The notes under the pieces are model-generated. The model saw nothing but the letters and a program-made list of their open reading frames with translations. It did not search any database and was not told the DNA's origin. DNA of 64,000 nt from Solanum dulcamara (taxonomy: Eukaryota; Streptophyta; Magnoliopsida; Solanales; Solanaceae): the NCBI RefSeq assembly GCF_947179165.1, contig NC_077247.1:9139001-9203000 (forward strand), written 5' to 3'. Both the position numbers and the translations under genes were made by a program. Shown piece by piece: positions 22,028-33,365 of this stretch (position 1 is the first letter of the stretch; every line of letters begins with the position of its first letter).

Positions 22028-23112
22028 ATACCTCCAAGAGGAGATCCATGTAAAAGAGGGATTGATGCTAGTAAGGGACAAGACCCTCAAACTCCTAATG
22101 ATCCTCTAGTCGATCAAGTTACCCATGCGGAGTTTTGGACCACCATCTCTATGCTAGCCCAAGCCATGACTACTCAATTGAACCAAGGAGTAGTGGCTCC
22201 TCCCATTATGTCTACAACGTCCTTAAGGGTTAGGGATTTCTCAAGGATAAACCCTCCCGAGTTTCATGGGTCCAAGGTTGATGAAGATCCTCAAGATTGT
22301 TTTGATGAAGTGAGTAATATTGTTGCTATTATGGGGGTGTCTTCCGAAGAAAAGGAGGAGTTGGTGGCCTACCAACTCAAAAGTGTTGCTCAAGCATGGT
22401 ACAATCAATGGAAGGCCTAAAGGGTTGAAGAAGGTCTCATAGGTTAGAGAATTTCAAAGTTGCTTTTCTTGACCACTTTTTTCCACTTGAATTAAGGGAG
22501 GCGAAGGTGTTAAATTTTATCAATATTAAGAAAGGTAATATGAGTGTGAGGTAACATGCTCTCAAGTTCACAAAGTTGTCCACGTATGCTCCTTCTTTGG
22601 TGGTTGAATCTCATTCCTAAATGAGTAAGTTTATTTCGAGTATGTCGGATTTGGTGATGAAGGAGTGCCAAACCACTATGCTTATCAAGGAGATGGATAT
22701 TTCTAGGGTCATTACATATGCTGAACAAATTGAAGGGGAAAATCTTAAAGAGAGCAACGTGAGGGAGTTCAAGAGGGCTCGATTTGAAGGTGAGTTTTCT
22801 CAATCCAAATCCGATGGTGGTAAAGGTCATTTCCAATAAGACCAAAGGTTACAAGGCCAAGGTTTTTCATAAGATTCGGGCCAAAGATTTAATAAAGATA
22901 GGGTCTCTAACCCTAAGGCCCAAAGTGGTGGTATTAGTGGGTCTACTTTTCCCAAGTGTCCCAAGTGTGGGAAAAACCATGGAGGTAAATGTTTGTTTGG
23001 TATGGGTACTTTTTTTTGGATGTGGTAAACTGAGGAACAAGATCTCTGAATGCCCTAATAAGGGAAGAGAAGGATGTCCTCAAGGGAAAGCTACTCAAGG
23101 TGGACAATCTCA
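22028..23112 (+). pseudogene. gag: Element A gag (broken)
   Basis: Capsid-nucleocapsid remnant. The frame opens at 22028, where the family has ATG followed by PPR and here the codon is ATA, so the start itself is lost. An N-terminal stretch leads into RVRDFSRINPPEF at about 22222 and the capsid core (VAYQLKSVAQAWY at about 22368), then a stop where the family has glutamine or tryptophan. Later pieces carry EMDISRVITYAEQIE, a linker rich in K, R and Q, and a double zinc knuckle (PKCPKCGKNHGGKC... then FGCGKLRNKISECP) at about 22950-23060; the second knuckle has lost its histidine. Several stops and frame changes are present. Confidence 0.88.
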
Positions 23113-23640
23113 ATAAGGTGGTGGCCCATGCCAAAATAGGTTCTATGCCCTCCAAGCCAGGCAAGATGTTGAGGAGTCTCCCGATGTGGTTATGGGTATG
23201 TTGCGGGTCTTTGACTTTGATGTTTATTCTTTACTTGATCCGGGTGCTATATTTTCTTTTATTATTCCTTGACTTGCTATAAGATTTGATATATGTCCCA
23301 AAATCTTGCTAGAGCCTTTTTCGGTTTATACCTCCGTTGGTGATTCGGTTATAGCTAAGAAAGTCTATAGAAATTTCCCCATATTGGTCTTGCATAAAAT
23401 AATCACTTGTGATCTTGTTGAACTTTAAATGACCTATTTTGATGTTATTCTTGGCATGGATTGGCTACATGCTTCTTATGCATCTATTAATTGTTGAACC
23501 TGTATGGTCAAATTCTAATTTCCTAATGAGCCGGTTCTTGAGTGGAAGGGTAATGATTCAATATTTATGGGTCAATTCATATCGTACCTACAAGCCTAAA
23601 ATATAATTTCAACGGGGTGTATTTATCATCTAGTATGGAT
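23113..23640 (+). pseudogene. Element A protease domain (broken)
   Basis: Begins with the RFYALQARQD linker typical of Tekay/Del-like elements. The aspartic protease active site follows as LLDPGA in place of the usual D-S/T-G-A. The C-terminal hallmark VILGMDWLH is present at about 23445. At least three stops lie between these motifs. It would have cut the gag-pol polyprotein inside the virus-like particle. Confidence 0.8.
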
Positions 23641-25560
23641 TAGGGATACAAATTCTGAAGCTCCTTCTATTGAGTCAATTCCTATTGTAAATGAATTCCC
23701 CGATGTGTTTCCCGATGATTTGCTCGGTATTCCTCTCAAAAGGGAAATCAATTTTGGTATAGATCTTCTTTCTGACACCCAAACCATCTCTATTCCTCCC
23801 TATCGTAGTTGAAGGAATAATTGAAAGATTTGTTAAGATAAAGGTTTCATAAGGCCAAGTATTTCACCATGTGGTGCTCCCATGTTATTTATTAGAAAGA
23901 AGGATTGCTCGCTTCGTATGTGTATAGACTACTAATAATTAAATAAGGTCACCAAAAAGAATACATATCCCATTCTGAGAATAGATGATTTATTTGATCA
24001 ACTCCAAGGTGCAAGTCACTTCTCCTAGATTGATCTCCGATCCGGTTATCACCAATTAAGGGTGAGGGATTGTGACACTCCCAAGAGGGATTTTCGAACA
24101 AGGTATGGATATTTTGAGTTTTTAGTTATGTCATTTGAGGTGACTATTACTCTCGCTATTTTTATGGAATTTATAAATCGGATTTTAAAACCATACCTAG
24201 ACACACTTATGGTTGTTTTAATTGATGATATATTGATTTATTCCCAAAATGAAGAAGAGCATATGGGTCATTGAGAATTGTGTTGAAAAATTTGAGGGAC
24301 AAAAAATTGTTTTCCATGTTTAGTAAATGAAAATTTTGGTTGAAGTCCGTGGCATACATTGGTCACATTGGTTCCGGTGATAGTATTGATCTTGGGTTCA
24401 TTTATGCATCCAATAGCCAAAATAACCCATGTTCATAGTAGAGTTTGAGAGTAAATTCTTATAGTTTAATTTATTTTTAGATTACTTGTGTATGAATATT
24501 GCTAACCAATATGATTAGACACTTTCAGGGCTAAATGTTGAAGAATGGACATTCAAAAGATGATTGGATTAAAAGTGTTGCTTAAAGAAGAAGTTGGGAA
24601 AAAATATGAATAAAATGCATCATATTGGAGTGTGTACGAGCACATTAAGATATAGAAATTTAATTCCAACAGTTAAAATTTATTGGACATAATAGTGTAG
24701 TCCACGCTAGGTCCTCATTGCGGACCTTGTTCTGGATAGAAAACATTCTGCTAAAAAAGAAAATGAAAAATTGCACTGTGGAGAAACACCTCCGCGTTGG
24801 TTCATGCCTACTTAGTTAATAGATAGGATGATAGAATTAATGCACCTATGTTAGTTCATGCCTATCCCAACTCAACGATGTAGTTAAGCTGTCAATAGAG
24901 GTAGGCAATTAAAGGTTGGGAGATAATGATTGTAAAATCAACCCTGTAAATCAGTAATTGAAAGACCCATTAAATGCTAGAGTAAAGTATGTGAGACCTG
25001 AAATCTGCAAGTGCTACAACCCTGGAATTACTTACTCATTTGATCACAAATTATTAAATTTCTGAACTATTTCTTAAGTGTAGTTTCAATAACTTAGTAG
25101 ACAATATAATTGAAATCAACTTTTTTGCAACACATGCAAACAATTTAGTCAATTGGAAATACTAATCATGCCTGATATCTCGCTAGGCTCGAGGCGATCA
25201 CTTGAACAAGGTGGGATTGATCGGTCTACATAAAAAATTTAGGCTTTCCTTTCAAGAGTGCATCTACAGAATAAAAAGAGCACCCTTTCGGTGAGAAAAA
25301 TTGGTTCTGAAAGAAGCCACTTTATTACTTGTAAGACCATGTGCACTTGCGTGTGCTCAGGTGGCAACAAGTATCATGGTTGATCCAAAGAAAATGGAGG
25401 CAGTAAAAAATTGGCCTGGACCATTATATCCTTCAGATATTCATAGTTTCTTGGGTTTGGCCAGATATTATAGAAGGTTGGTAGAAGGATTTTCATCTAT
25501 TGCATCGCCTTTGGTTAAGTTGACCCAAAATAAGGTGAAGTTCCAATAGTCGGATGAATG
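23641..25560 (+). pseudogene. pol: Element A reverse transcriptase domain, split by solo LTR G
   Basis: RT motifs in order: [23 protein letters not shown], the [11 protein letters not shown] motif (about 24030), [10 protein letters not shown], and the catalytic stretch LIDDILIYS (about 24220-24245), where the family has FIDD. The domain stops at the conserved GHI(V)S(G)(D)G region when solo LTR G begins. It resumes at 25375 with [14 protein letters not shown] and [16 protein letters not shown]. Five or more stops occur outside G, many at former glutamine codons. Confidence 0.88.
24387..25369 (+). mobile_element. Solo LTR G (983 bp), family not recognised
   Basis: A foreign block within the RT region. 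It starts TGATCTTGGG, ends GGTGGCAACA, and is flanked by the perfect 5-bp duplication AGTAT (24382-24386 and 25370-25374). TG...CA ends and a 5-bp duplication are the marks of LTR-element integration. There is no coding capacity and no primer-binding site, so a solo LTR is the simplest reading. It does not resemble the other LTRs in the window. It could be a Copia or another Ty3/gypsy LTR; orientation is uncertain. Confidence 0.75.
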
Positions 25561-25960
25561 TGAAAGAAGTTTTCAAATATTGAAGGATCATCTTACGTCA
25601 TCTTCTATTTTGACATTGTCAAAATGTACAAATAGGTTTCTTGTATATTATGACTCCTCACGGGTTGGATTGGGTTGTGTTTTGATGCAACATATCAAGG
25701 TCATATCATATACCTCTAGACAACTAAAAGTGTGTGAATGAAATTATCTAACTCAGGATCTTGAATTGGCGGCGATTGGTTTTGCATGGAAAATTTGGCG
25801 TCACTATCTTTATGGGGTGCATGCTGACATATTTACCGACCATAAAACCCTACAATATGTGTTTAACCAAAGGGAATTGAACCTTAGGAAAATAAGGTAG
25901 CTTGAACTATTAAAGGATTATGATAGAAGTGTGTTATACCATTCGGGTAAAGCTAATGTT
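25561..25960 (+). pseudogene. Element A RNase H domain (broken)
   Basis: Follows RT directly. Recognisable pieces are SYTSRQLK at about 25710, LELAAIGFAWKIWRHYLYG, and the metal-binding FTDHKTLQYVF (about 25835-25865). At the end a 35-bp tandem duplication shifts the frame (see 25928-25997). It degraded the RNA strand of the hybrid during reverse transcription. Confidence 0.85.
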
Positions 25961-25997
25961 ATAGTGTGTTATACCATTCGGGTAAAGCCAATGTTAT
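25928..25997. repeat. 35-bp tandem duplication inside A pol
   Basis: The 35-bp unit AGTGTGTTATACCATTCGGG... occurs twice in direct succession (25928-25962, 25963-25997) with one T/C difference. The length is not a multiple of three, so it breaks the frame between RNase H and integrase. Confidence 0.92.
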
Positions 25998-25999
25998 TA

Positions 26000-27240
26000 C
26001 CGATGCTCTTAGTCAGTTGTCCATGAATAGTGTTGCTCATGTTGAAGATGAAAAGGAGTTAGTTGTGCATCGATTGGCCCAGTTGTTGGTAAGGTTGAGT
26101 GGCTTGAATGAGGGTGGTATTCTTGTTCAAAATGGTTCAAAATCATCATTGGTAGCGGATGTAAAGGCAAAGCAAGACATGGATCCAATTTTAGTTGAAT
26201 TAAAGAAATTGGTGGTTGATACGAAGATTGAGGTTTTCTCATAAAGGGGTGATGGATTACTTCATTACCAAGGTCGGTTATGTGTTCCTAATATTGATGG
26301 CCTAAAGGAAATGATATTGGTGAAGCCCATAGCTCTAGATATTCTATACATCCAGGATCCACTAAAATGTATAAAAATTTTAGAAAAGTATATTAGTGGG
26401 ATGGTATGAAAGGGAATATAGCAAAGTTAGTGGCGGAATGTCCAAATTGCCAATAAGTGAAAGTTGAACATCAAAGACCGAGAGGTCTAGCTCAAGATAT
26501 TGAAATTCTTACTTGGAAGTGGAAAGATGTGAACAAGAATTTCATAATGGTTTTGCCTTGTACCCAAAAGAAACATGATTCAATTTGGGTGGTAGTGGAT
26601 AGAATGACCAAGTCAGCCCAATTTCTACCGGTGAAAACTTCTTATAGTGCCGAAGATTATTCCAGGATATACATTCGAGAATTGGTAAAGTTACATGGTA
26701 TTTCATTGTCCATCATTTAGGATCGTGGCACTCAAATCACTTCTCACTTTTGGAAGTCCTTTCAAAGGGGTCTTGGTACCCAAGTTAAGTACCATATTTC
26801 ACCCTCAAACCAATGGGTAAGCTGAAAGGACAGTCCAAACTCTAGAAGATATGTTAAGGAAGTGTGTACTTGATTTCAAAGGGAGTTGGGATGATCACCT
26901 ACCATTAGTTGAGTTTACATACAATAATAGTTACCATTCGAGTATCAAGATGACATCATTTGAATCCTTGTATGGAAGAAGATGCCATTCACCCATTGGA
27001 TGGTTTGAAGTGGGAGAGGGTGCCTTGTTAGGACCCAAGTTAGTATTTGAGGCCTTGGAAAAGGTCAAGCTTATTCGAGAAAGATTAAGGTCTGCCCAAA
27101 GTCCTCAGAAGTCCTATTCGGATGTTAAAAGAAGAGATCTTGAATTCGATGTGGAAGATTGGGTTTACTTGAAGATTTCTCCCTTGAAAGGAGTAATGCA
27201 TTTATGAAAGAAGGGAAAGCTTAGTCCCCGATATGTAGGC
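26000..27240 (+). pseudogene. Element A integrase domain (broken)
   Basis: After the RNase H linker comes the HHCC zinc-binding region ending in CPNCQ (about 26440-26455). The catalytic core at 26457-27000 has WVVVDRMTKSAQFLPV, with the first catalytic Asp in DRMT. After a stop it reads DRGTQITSHFWKSFQ, including the second Asp. The region with FHPQTNG that follows carries the third acidic position, but the intervening frame is shifted. Then FTYNNSYHSSIKMTSFESLYGRRC and the GEGALLGPKLV stretch. One internal stop and several shifts. Confidence 0.85.
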
Positions 27241-27560
27241 CTATATAGTATTCTAAAGCATATTAGTAAGATGGCCTATGAACTTGATTTACCAATAGAA
27301 TTAGCCTCATTTCATCCAGTATTCCATGTATCAATGTTAAGGAAATGTGTTGGGAATCCCAATGCCATTGTACCTTCGGGTAATGTGAGTGTTGAAGAAA
27401 ACTTGACTTAAGAAGAGGTTCCGATTGAAATTTTGGACCGCCAAGTTAAAAGGTTGAGGAACAAGGAAGTTGCATATGTTAAATTATTATGGAGAAACCA
27501 AAAAGTTGTAAGTTCCACATCGGAAGCGGAAGCAAACATGCTGAAATAATATCCTTATCT
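27241..27560 (+). pseudogene. Element A chromodomain and pol C-terminus
   Basis: Contains SFHPVFHVSMLRKCVGNP (about 27300-27360) and the chromodomain stretch VPIEILDRQVKRLRNKEVAYVKLLW, then a decayed EATWE region (read here as EAEANMLK) and YPYLFP at the end. Chromodomains are thought to steer integration to methylated heterochromatin, which fits the setting. One stop before the domain. Confidence 0.85.
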
Positions 27561-27779
27561 CTTTCCTTCCATTCCGACCTATGGTGTTTAGCTCTTCATG
27601 CTTGAATCCTCCAAACTCCCACATTCCAACCTCTCTATGTCTTATTACATTCATGCATACACATGAACATGATTTTAAATGATGTTTAAATTGCATTATT
27701 GCATTCATGTTGGGTTGTCAAGCTATACACTCTACTCTACTCAAGCTAGTTCTACCTCATTCGAGGACAAATATTCCCG

Positions 27780-27791
27780 AAGAGGAGATAT
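27780..27791 (+). other. Polypurine tract of element A
   Basis: GAAGAGGAGATA-type purine stretch just before TGTTAAATCC at 27792; somewhat degraded compared with an unbroken G/A run. Confidence 0.65.
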
Positions 27792-28455
27792 TGTTAAATC
27801 CCAAAAGTTTGAAGGTTGAAATATGATACAATAAGGTTAAGCATTTCAAAAATAGTCTCGGTGGATTTTTAGGATCGTATATCGAAAGATAATTTTTTAA
27901 AAAATTTACATTTCCAATAGAGTAAATTTTACCCAAGTCAAATTCTGACCAAAATCTCATTCGCTCAAAATTGGCCTATCCGGGAACAAGTCCGCATCGC
28001 AAACTTGGGTGTGATTTTCTGTCCGAATTTAGTTTTTAAGTGGGAATATTTTAGACATTTCCTCAACTATTAGTTAATGAACCTGGACGTTTTTAGGCAT
28101 AATTCGGCTCTATAAACTAACCTAAACCTCTAATTTCATTCATTCTACCACAATTCACCTATTCAAATAATTCTCTCTCTATAAAAGTTCTCAAAGACTC
28201 CATTGAAGATTCTCAAGAAATTATGTCGAGCTGTCCATCAAAACTCCCTAATTCTTTAAATTTCTTTAGTCTTCTCATTCAAGACATGTGGGTATTTCAT
28301 CCTAGGATACTTTCACCCAAGGAACCCAACCAATTTCTCATTTTTTAAAAATCAAAATTCAATATGTATTTTTATGGATTTATGATCTCTATTTTAATTG
28401 CATGAATTATGATTCTAGTTATGATTATGAACATATCTTAATATAAATTGATGAT
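27792..28455 (+). repeat. Element A 3' LTR, first segment
   Basis: Matches 19742-20445 of the 5' LTR. Starts TGTTAAATCCC and is interrupted by element B after ATGAT (28451-28455). Confidence 0.92.
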
Positions 28456-30904
28456 TGTTAATACCCAATCTAGGCTCTCCACATTCTTAATCAATTGGTC
28501 AAGCTTCTTAAACTTTAAATAAAGTTTGAAATAACTATTTTATATAGTTAAAAATATTTTACTATTTTTGCCATTTCATTCGGCAAAATACCTTAATATT
28601 TACATATTACTTTCTTAAAGGTGTATTTATCAATTTGAAAATTACATTATTCCTAAAAAAATGTTTGTTTAAGTATATGTTTACATATTACTTTCTTTAT
28701 TTTATATATATTAATTTGAAAATAACATTATTCCAAAAAAAATGTTTATTTAGGTATATATTTCATTTTATCAAAATAAGACTATTTACTGCCTAATTAC
28801 TATAATTGGTCCATATTTGCAAACATTTATTTTACTTTGTGAATCAAGAAGCTTAGTTAATTGATTAAAAAATCTTCTCGATCATTAGTGCAAATCAGCT
28901 TAATTAATTGCAAAAACCTATTCTTCCTCTTTGATTTGACTGTTTTTTTCAATGATTTGGTAACATGGCAATGAAAAAGGCTACAATTTAAATTCGATTA
29001 TAGCCAATTTTAAACTCTCAAATCAGCCCCTCTTGAAATCTATTTTTGGGTTGAGATCCCAATTTGCCCCAATTCATCCGAATACCCGATCCTTTTCTTC
29101 CCGCTCCTCTCCCCCACCTTTCTTTTTCCTCTTTAAGGAAAATTCCACACGCCTCCTCTCTGACAATCATCACATGGGTTCCAACAGACTAATTTTGAAT
29201 TTGAGTTTGAATATCAATCTCAATCTGCCTATAAATGCTCCTACATGACAAGAATTGAGAGGAAGGAGAATGGGGGGAGAAGCTTTCGGAGAAGAGGAGG
29301 CATCTGGTCTGTTTGAGTTTCGATCTTGGTTCATTTCTTTGATTTGGGGTTCGAAGATTGCTGCTCATTGGGGATTTTCCCTTCTAAATTTATTTTTTGG
29401 GAAACCCCTTCAAATATGAAGTTTTGGGTTCACTAAATTTATACCTCATTCTGGGAGTGATCTACTGCTGCGTTGCTGCTATATTAATGAGCTCATCTCT
29501 GTGGTATTTTGGGTTACATTGTGTCTTTATGTTGATGAAGATAGCCGTTGCACCTTAGTTATCAAACTAACGGTTGCTGTGCACAAATTATTGCATTTAT
29601 GGTCATTAGTTGCTGCCTTTTAAAGGCAAATTGTTGTTGAACGTAAGGTAAATAGTGGATGCATTTGAGACAATTCGAACGTGTTAGGCTAAAGGTCCAA
29701 GTCTATCTTTTATACTTCGGTATTTATTTGTCTTCATATATCTGGATACTAATCCTTATTTATTTTATTACTTAACTAAATAAATCTCTAGTGAAATATC
29801 ATTCTAAGTTGCTAAGTATTTTAATTATTCTTTAAAGAGGGATCTACCCCATATTTGCAAATTAGCCAAATTTTAAAGTTATATTTTATTATTAGTAGTG
29901 GTATTACTTTTTTTCTCAATAAATATATTACTATTAAATTTTCTCGTAGAATATTATAAACATATATTTGTCATACACAAGGTATATATTTTATTTTTTT
30001 ACACTAACTTTCACTATACTTGATGTACTATTTTGTTATAAGCATATTGTTTTTTTCCATGTCTACTATCCCTTTATCAATGCTATTTTTCCTTTTATTT
30101 TTTAATAATCCTACACAATAAACACATTTTTGTTTACTAAATATATCTGTTGACATTTTTTTCTTACACGTAAATAAAATAATAGGATCTCATAAGCTTC
30201 AAACAACGTACATATGCATATTTTATTTTATAGTAAAAAGGTGCAAGATCACAAACTTTTGTGCTATTATTATTTTTATGAAAACTCTATTTTATCAAAT
30301 ATTTGCTCAAATTATATTTACTATAATACATCACACATATTGCTATATTTTAAACCCCATCTATTGCCTTTTATTTATATATTCTACACCTCAATTATAT
30401 ATATGTAAATAAAGTAACAAATTATCATACCCTTGAAACTCAATTTTTATACATAGGGAGATTATAAACTTTCACATATTTCAAATACATTAATTTCTTT
30501 TATTTTTTTACTATTAAAATTTTCATGGATATTGTAGACATATGTATAACATATTTTGTATTTTATCCCTTTTTTTGCAAATTAATAAAACTTTTCTAAT
30601 TAATATTTTCTAAAGAAAATAAATGAATGAAATATCCATAATTATTTTTCTAAAATAAATTTAAGGACTATCTTTGGATAGGCTCTGAGGAATGCTTAAC
30701 ACCTTCCCCTCGAGTAACCAAAACCCTTACCTAGAATCTCACTGGTTTCGCAAGTCAAAACAGAGTTTACATTCACATTTTAAAAAATGGTTTTCCTATT
30801 CTTTTTCTTAAAATTAGGTGACGACTCTAAATATTTTTCAAAATCAGAGGTTAGTCATTTTATGTTGCGAACTATTTCGACCAATTAGAAAATAGGGTGA
30901 GACA
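28456..30904 (+). repeat. Element B 5' LTR (2.45 kb)
   Basis: Aligns with 43143-45668 throughout. Its start, TGTTAATACCCAATCT, is a mutated version of TGTTGGCACCCAATTTTG in the 3' LTR, the form common to Tat/Ogre elements. It ends AGGGTGAGACA. AT-rich. The small ORFs shared by both LTRs (for example 30214-30408 and 44997-45191) reflect LTR identity only. Confidence 0.92.
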
Positions 30905-30906
30905 GC

Positions 30907-30923
30907 TTGGCGACTCTGCTAGG
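30907..30923 (+). other. Primer-binding site of element B (tRNA-Arg type)
   Basis: TTGGCGACTCTGCTAGG two bases after the LTR. The TGGCGACTC(T/C)GCTGGGG form is the tRNA-Arg-complementary site used by Tat/Ogre elements. One G to A change is seen (CTAGG for CTGGG). It differs from the initiator-Met sites of A, C, E and F. Confidence 0.85.
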
Positions 30924-31507
30924 AAAACCCCATGTAAGTAGCATTTTAGGTTTTAACCTTAGTAAAATTTAGTTTTAGAATCAAGGGATATTTGTTTATT
31001 ATCTTTCTATTATTTTCTTTAATTATTTAATCATGATTTGTTATGTCACTGCTCATTTGAAAGGACACAAGCCAAATCCAAACTTATGCTCCTTATTTGT
31101 TTGAAAACACTACATGTTACTGCTTTTCTTACACTGTCATTTGCACTTTATATCGAGTCCTTGGCCGTACACAATACACACACTGTGGTTCACGCGGGGA
31201 GTGTCTCACACTCCCCTAAACCTTCTTTTGGATTCCTTAATTTCAGAGTTGGCGTAATAACATTAAACATTCAGTCCCACTCTTGAACATCTAGGAAAAA
31301 TCTTACTCTAAAAAAATAGGTCATGATGCATACACCTTAGGCGAGGCGATCTAAGGCATTGTCTTCACAATTAGGAAATCCACTCTTTGTCAAAGGTTAC
31401 ACACCTGGCGACATATTTTATGTGAAAGTTGTTATGAATGATCCAAACTAAAATACATGACGGATTTGGAATAAACATATTTATCATACCCCTTACCTTT
31501 CTTTTAG

Positions 31508-33008
31508 ATGAATATCAATCAAAACCTCCCAAACATTCAGATGGTTATTTCAACCCTCCACATCATACAAAATTGGTGGTGAAACATTCGTGGAGCACAC
31601 AGAGTTGAGGTTAGAAGGCATTTAGGTGCATTGTTGTCTCTTAGGGGAATTCGGGCCAACAAAATGCTCATTTGTCTACTGATGGAGTTTTGGCATCTAA
31701 GCATAGTGACCTTTAAGTTTTTGGATTTTGAGATCACTCCTACACTAGAAGAGTTTAATGATTTTTTGAAATTACTGATAAGGGAAAAAATACTGATATG
31801 TCCATCAACCATAAGTGCAAGAGATTTTCTTGGTCTCTTAGGGCTGCATGTCTTTCCATCACTAAGGAAGGTGGAAAATGTAAAGGTAAAGTTGGAATGT
31901 CTTTTCAAAAGATTTGGTCATCTCGAGAGCTTCGATGAACACCGAGATGAATTTGCCTGCACCCGTAGGTAATGGATACATATGCGGCCAAGGATATTTG
32001 TGATGGCCTTTTTGGAAGCTATGGTTTTCCCAATGAGGTTTCATTCAATAAACATCAACATTTTACCGATAGTGATGGACCTCTTTGTAGTGCCGCATAG
32101 CTATTTCTTGGTGCATATGATTCTTGCCAAGGTTTTTCAATCATTGTCAGCATGAATGAGGGGACACAATTTCTTTGGGGGTTTCAATTTGTCATTATAG
32201 ATTTGAGAAATATAGCACTTATATTGCTGACAACCATAAATGGACTACACTATAGACGCTTGTAATAGGATTCAGAGCCATAATGATTGTCTCAGCTATT
32301 GGAGCGTGCTTATGGGAGAGGAAGAGTGGCATTTTTTATCAACCTCACAGGAGATTCCATCCACCGAAAGTATTATTGGATAGGAGGATTAGTTTTTATC
32401 AGGATGCGACACCTCTATTTAATTGAGTTGATCGAGCTAGGAGGCATTCAACCACATGCTCCTCTCCAAGTTTTGCGATAATTTGGAGCTTTCCAAGATA
32501 TACTGCTATGGGAAAATATGGAATTACATGAGGATGATCTCATTTCGATCCCAGCAGTGCGGATAAGAAACTTGCAATTGAAATGAGATTACATGATTAT
32601 GATGAACGTAGGGAAAGAAGAATGGTGCACACCAGAGTATTGTATGTGGCATTCCACTGTGAGCCATTTGGCTCGACCAAGCACAGAGTGATTAGAGGTG
32701 TTGCGGACAACCAGTGGGTTGATTGGGTTAGGAAGAAAGTACTCCCTCACATAGAATTCACAACACCAATGTACAATCAAATAATTCCAGGATCCGTAGA
32801 TCATTTGATACAAATGATAGAAGAAGATCCAAAAGAGAACCCCGAAGAAGATCCGGAAGAGAATCAAAAAGAAAATGCCCACTCTGAGTATGGTTCTATA
32901 GGGTTCGATGAAGGGGTAGGTTCAAACCAGATTGATAAATCCCCAGAGTATCATCCAGGGCCATATTATGATTACGACAATGATGATAATGCTCCAACAT
33001 GGCCTTAG
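31508..33008 (+). pseudogene. Element B extra ORF upstream of gag (ORF1-like, broken)
   Basis: A coding remnant between the primer site and gag. The first part (to about 32060) reads FRGIRANKML-style sequence, then FLDFEITPTLEEFNDFL and the ARDFLGLLGLHVFPSL stretch, which recalls the plant-mobile-domain-like ORF found upstream of gag in Ogre/Tat elements. The last part, 32583-33008, is open for 141 codons: RRERRMVHTRVLYVAF, PFGSTKHRVIRG, WVDWVRKKVLP, then a short acidic repeat built from EDPKENP/EDPEEN units, and a D/Y-rich tail. Several stops and frame changes separate the parts. Function in living elements is unknown. Confidence 0.7.
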
Positions 33009-33365
33009 ATTTTAATTTTTTTTATTTGTATTCTATCATCCCTTTGTTCGCCTTATGGCCTCTATGTACCTTAATTTTTTTAGCTTCCACCCGTATACTT
33101 TATTGTAAGATCCAAGTCATCTTTGATTAATGAAGGTTATGTTTGTTTCAAATCCAAAATGTATTTGAATGGATCATTTATCACCAAAATGATTGCAATG
33201 TAGGCCAACCTCTAGCAAAAAGAGTCTCCATATTAGGATACATTTAAATGTTGCTAACTTGGCATATAAATGTGTTATATAATTGTTGCACCTTTCAATA
33301 TCCCCTAAACTAACATAGTTTCCCTTTCCTTTCGCTTTTGTTAATCCCTACAAGAACATTGATTT

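Noticed and set aside
32589..32882. 97-residue ORF antisense to the B extra ORF
   Set aside because: Shadow of the open 141-codon plus-strand frame; its F/I-rich make-up mirrors the acidic and lysine codons on the other strand.
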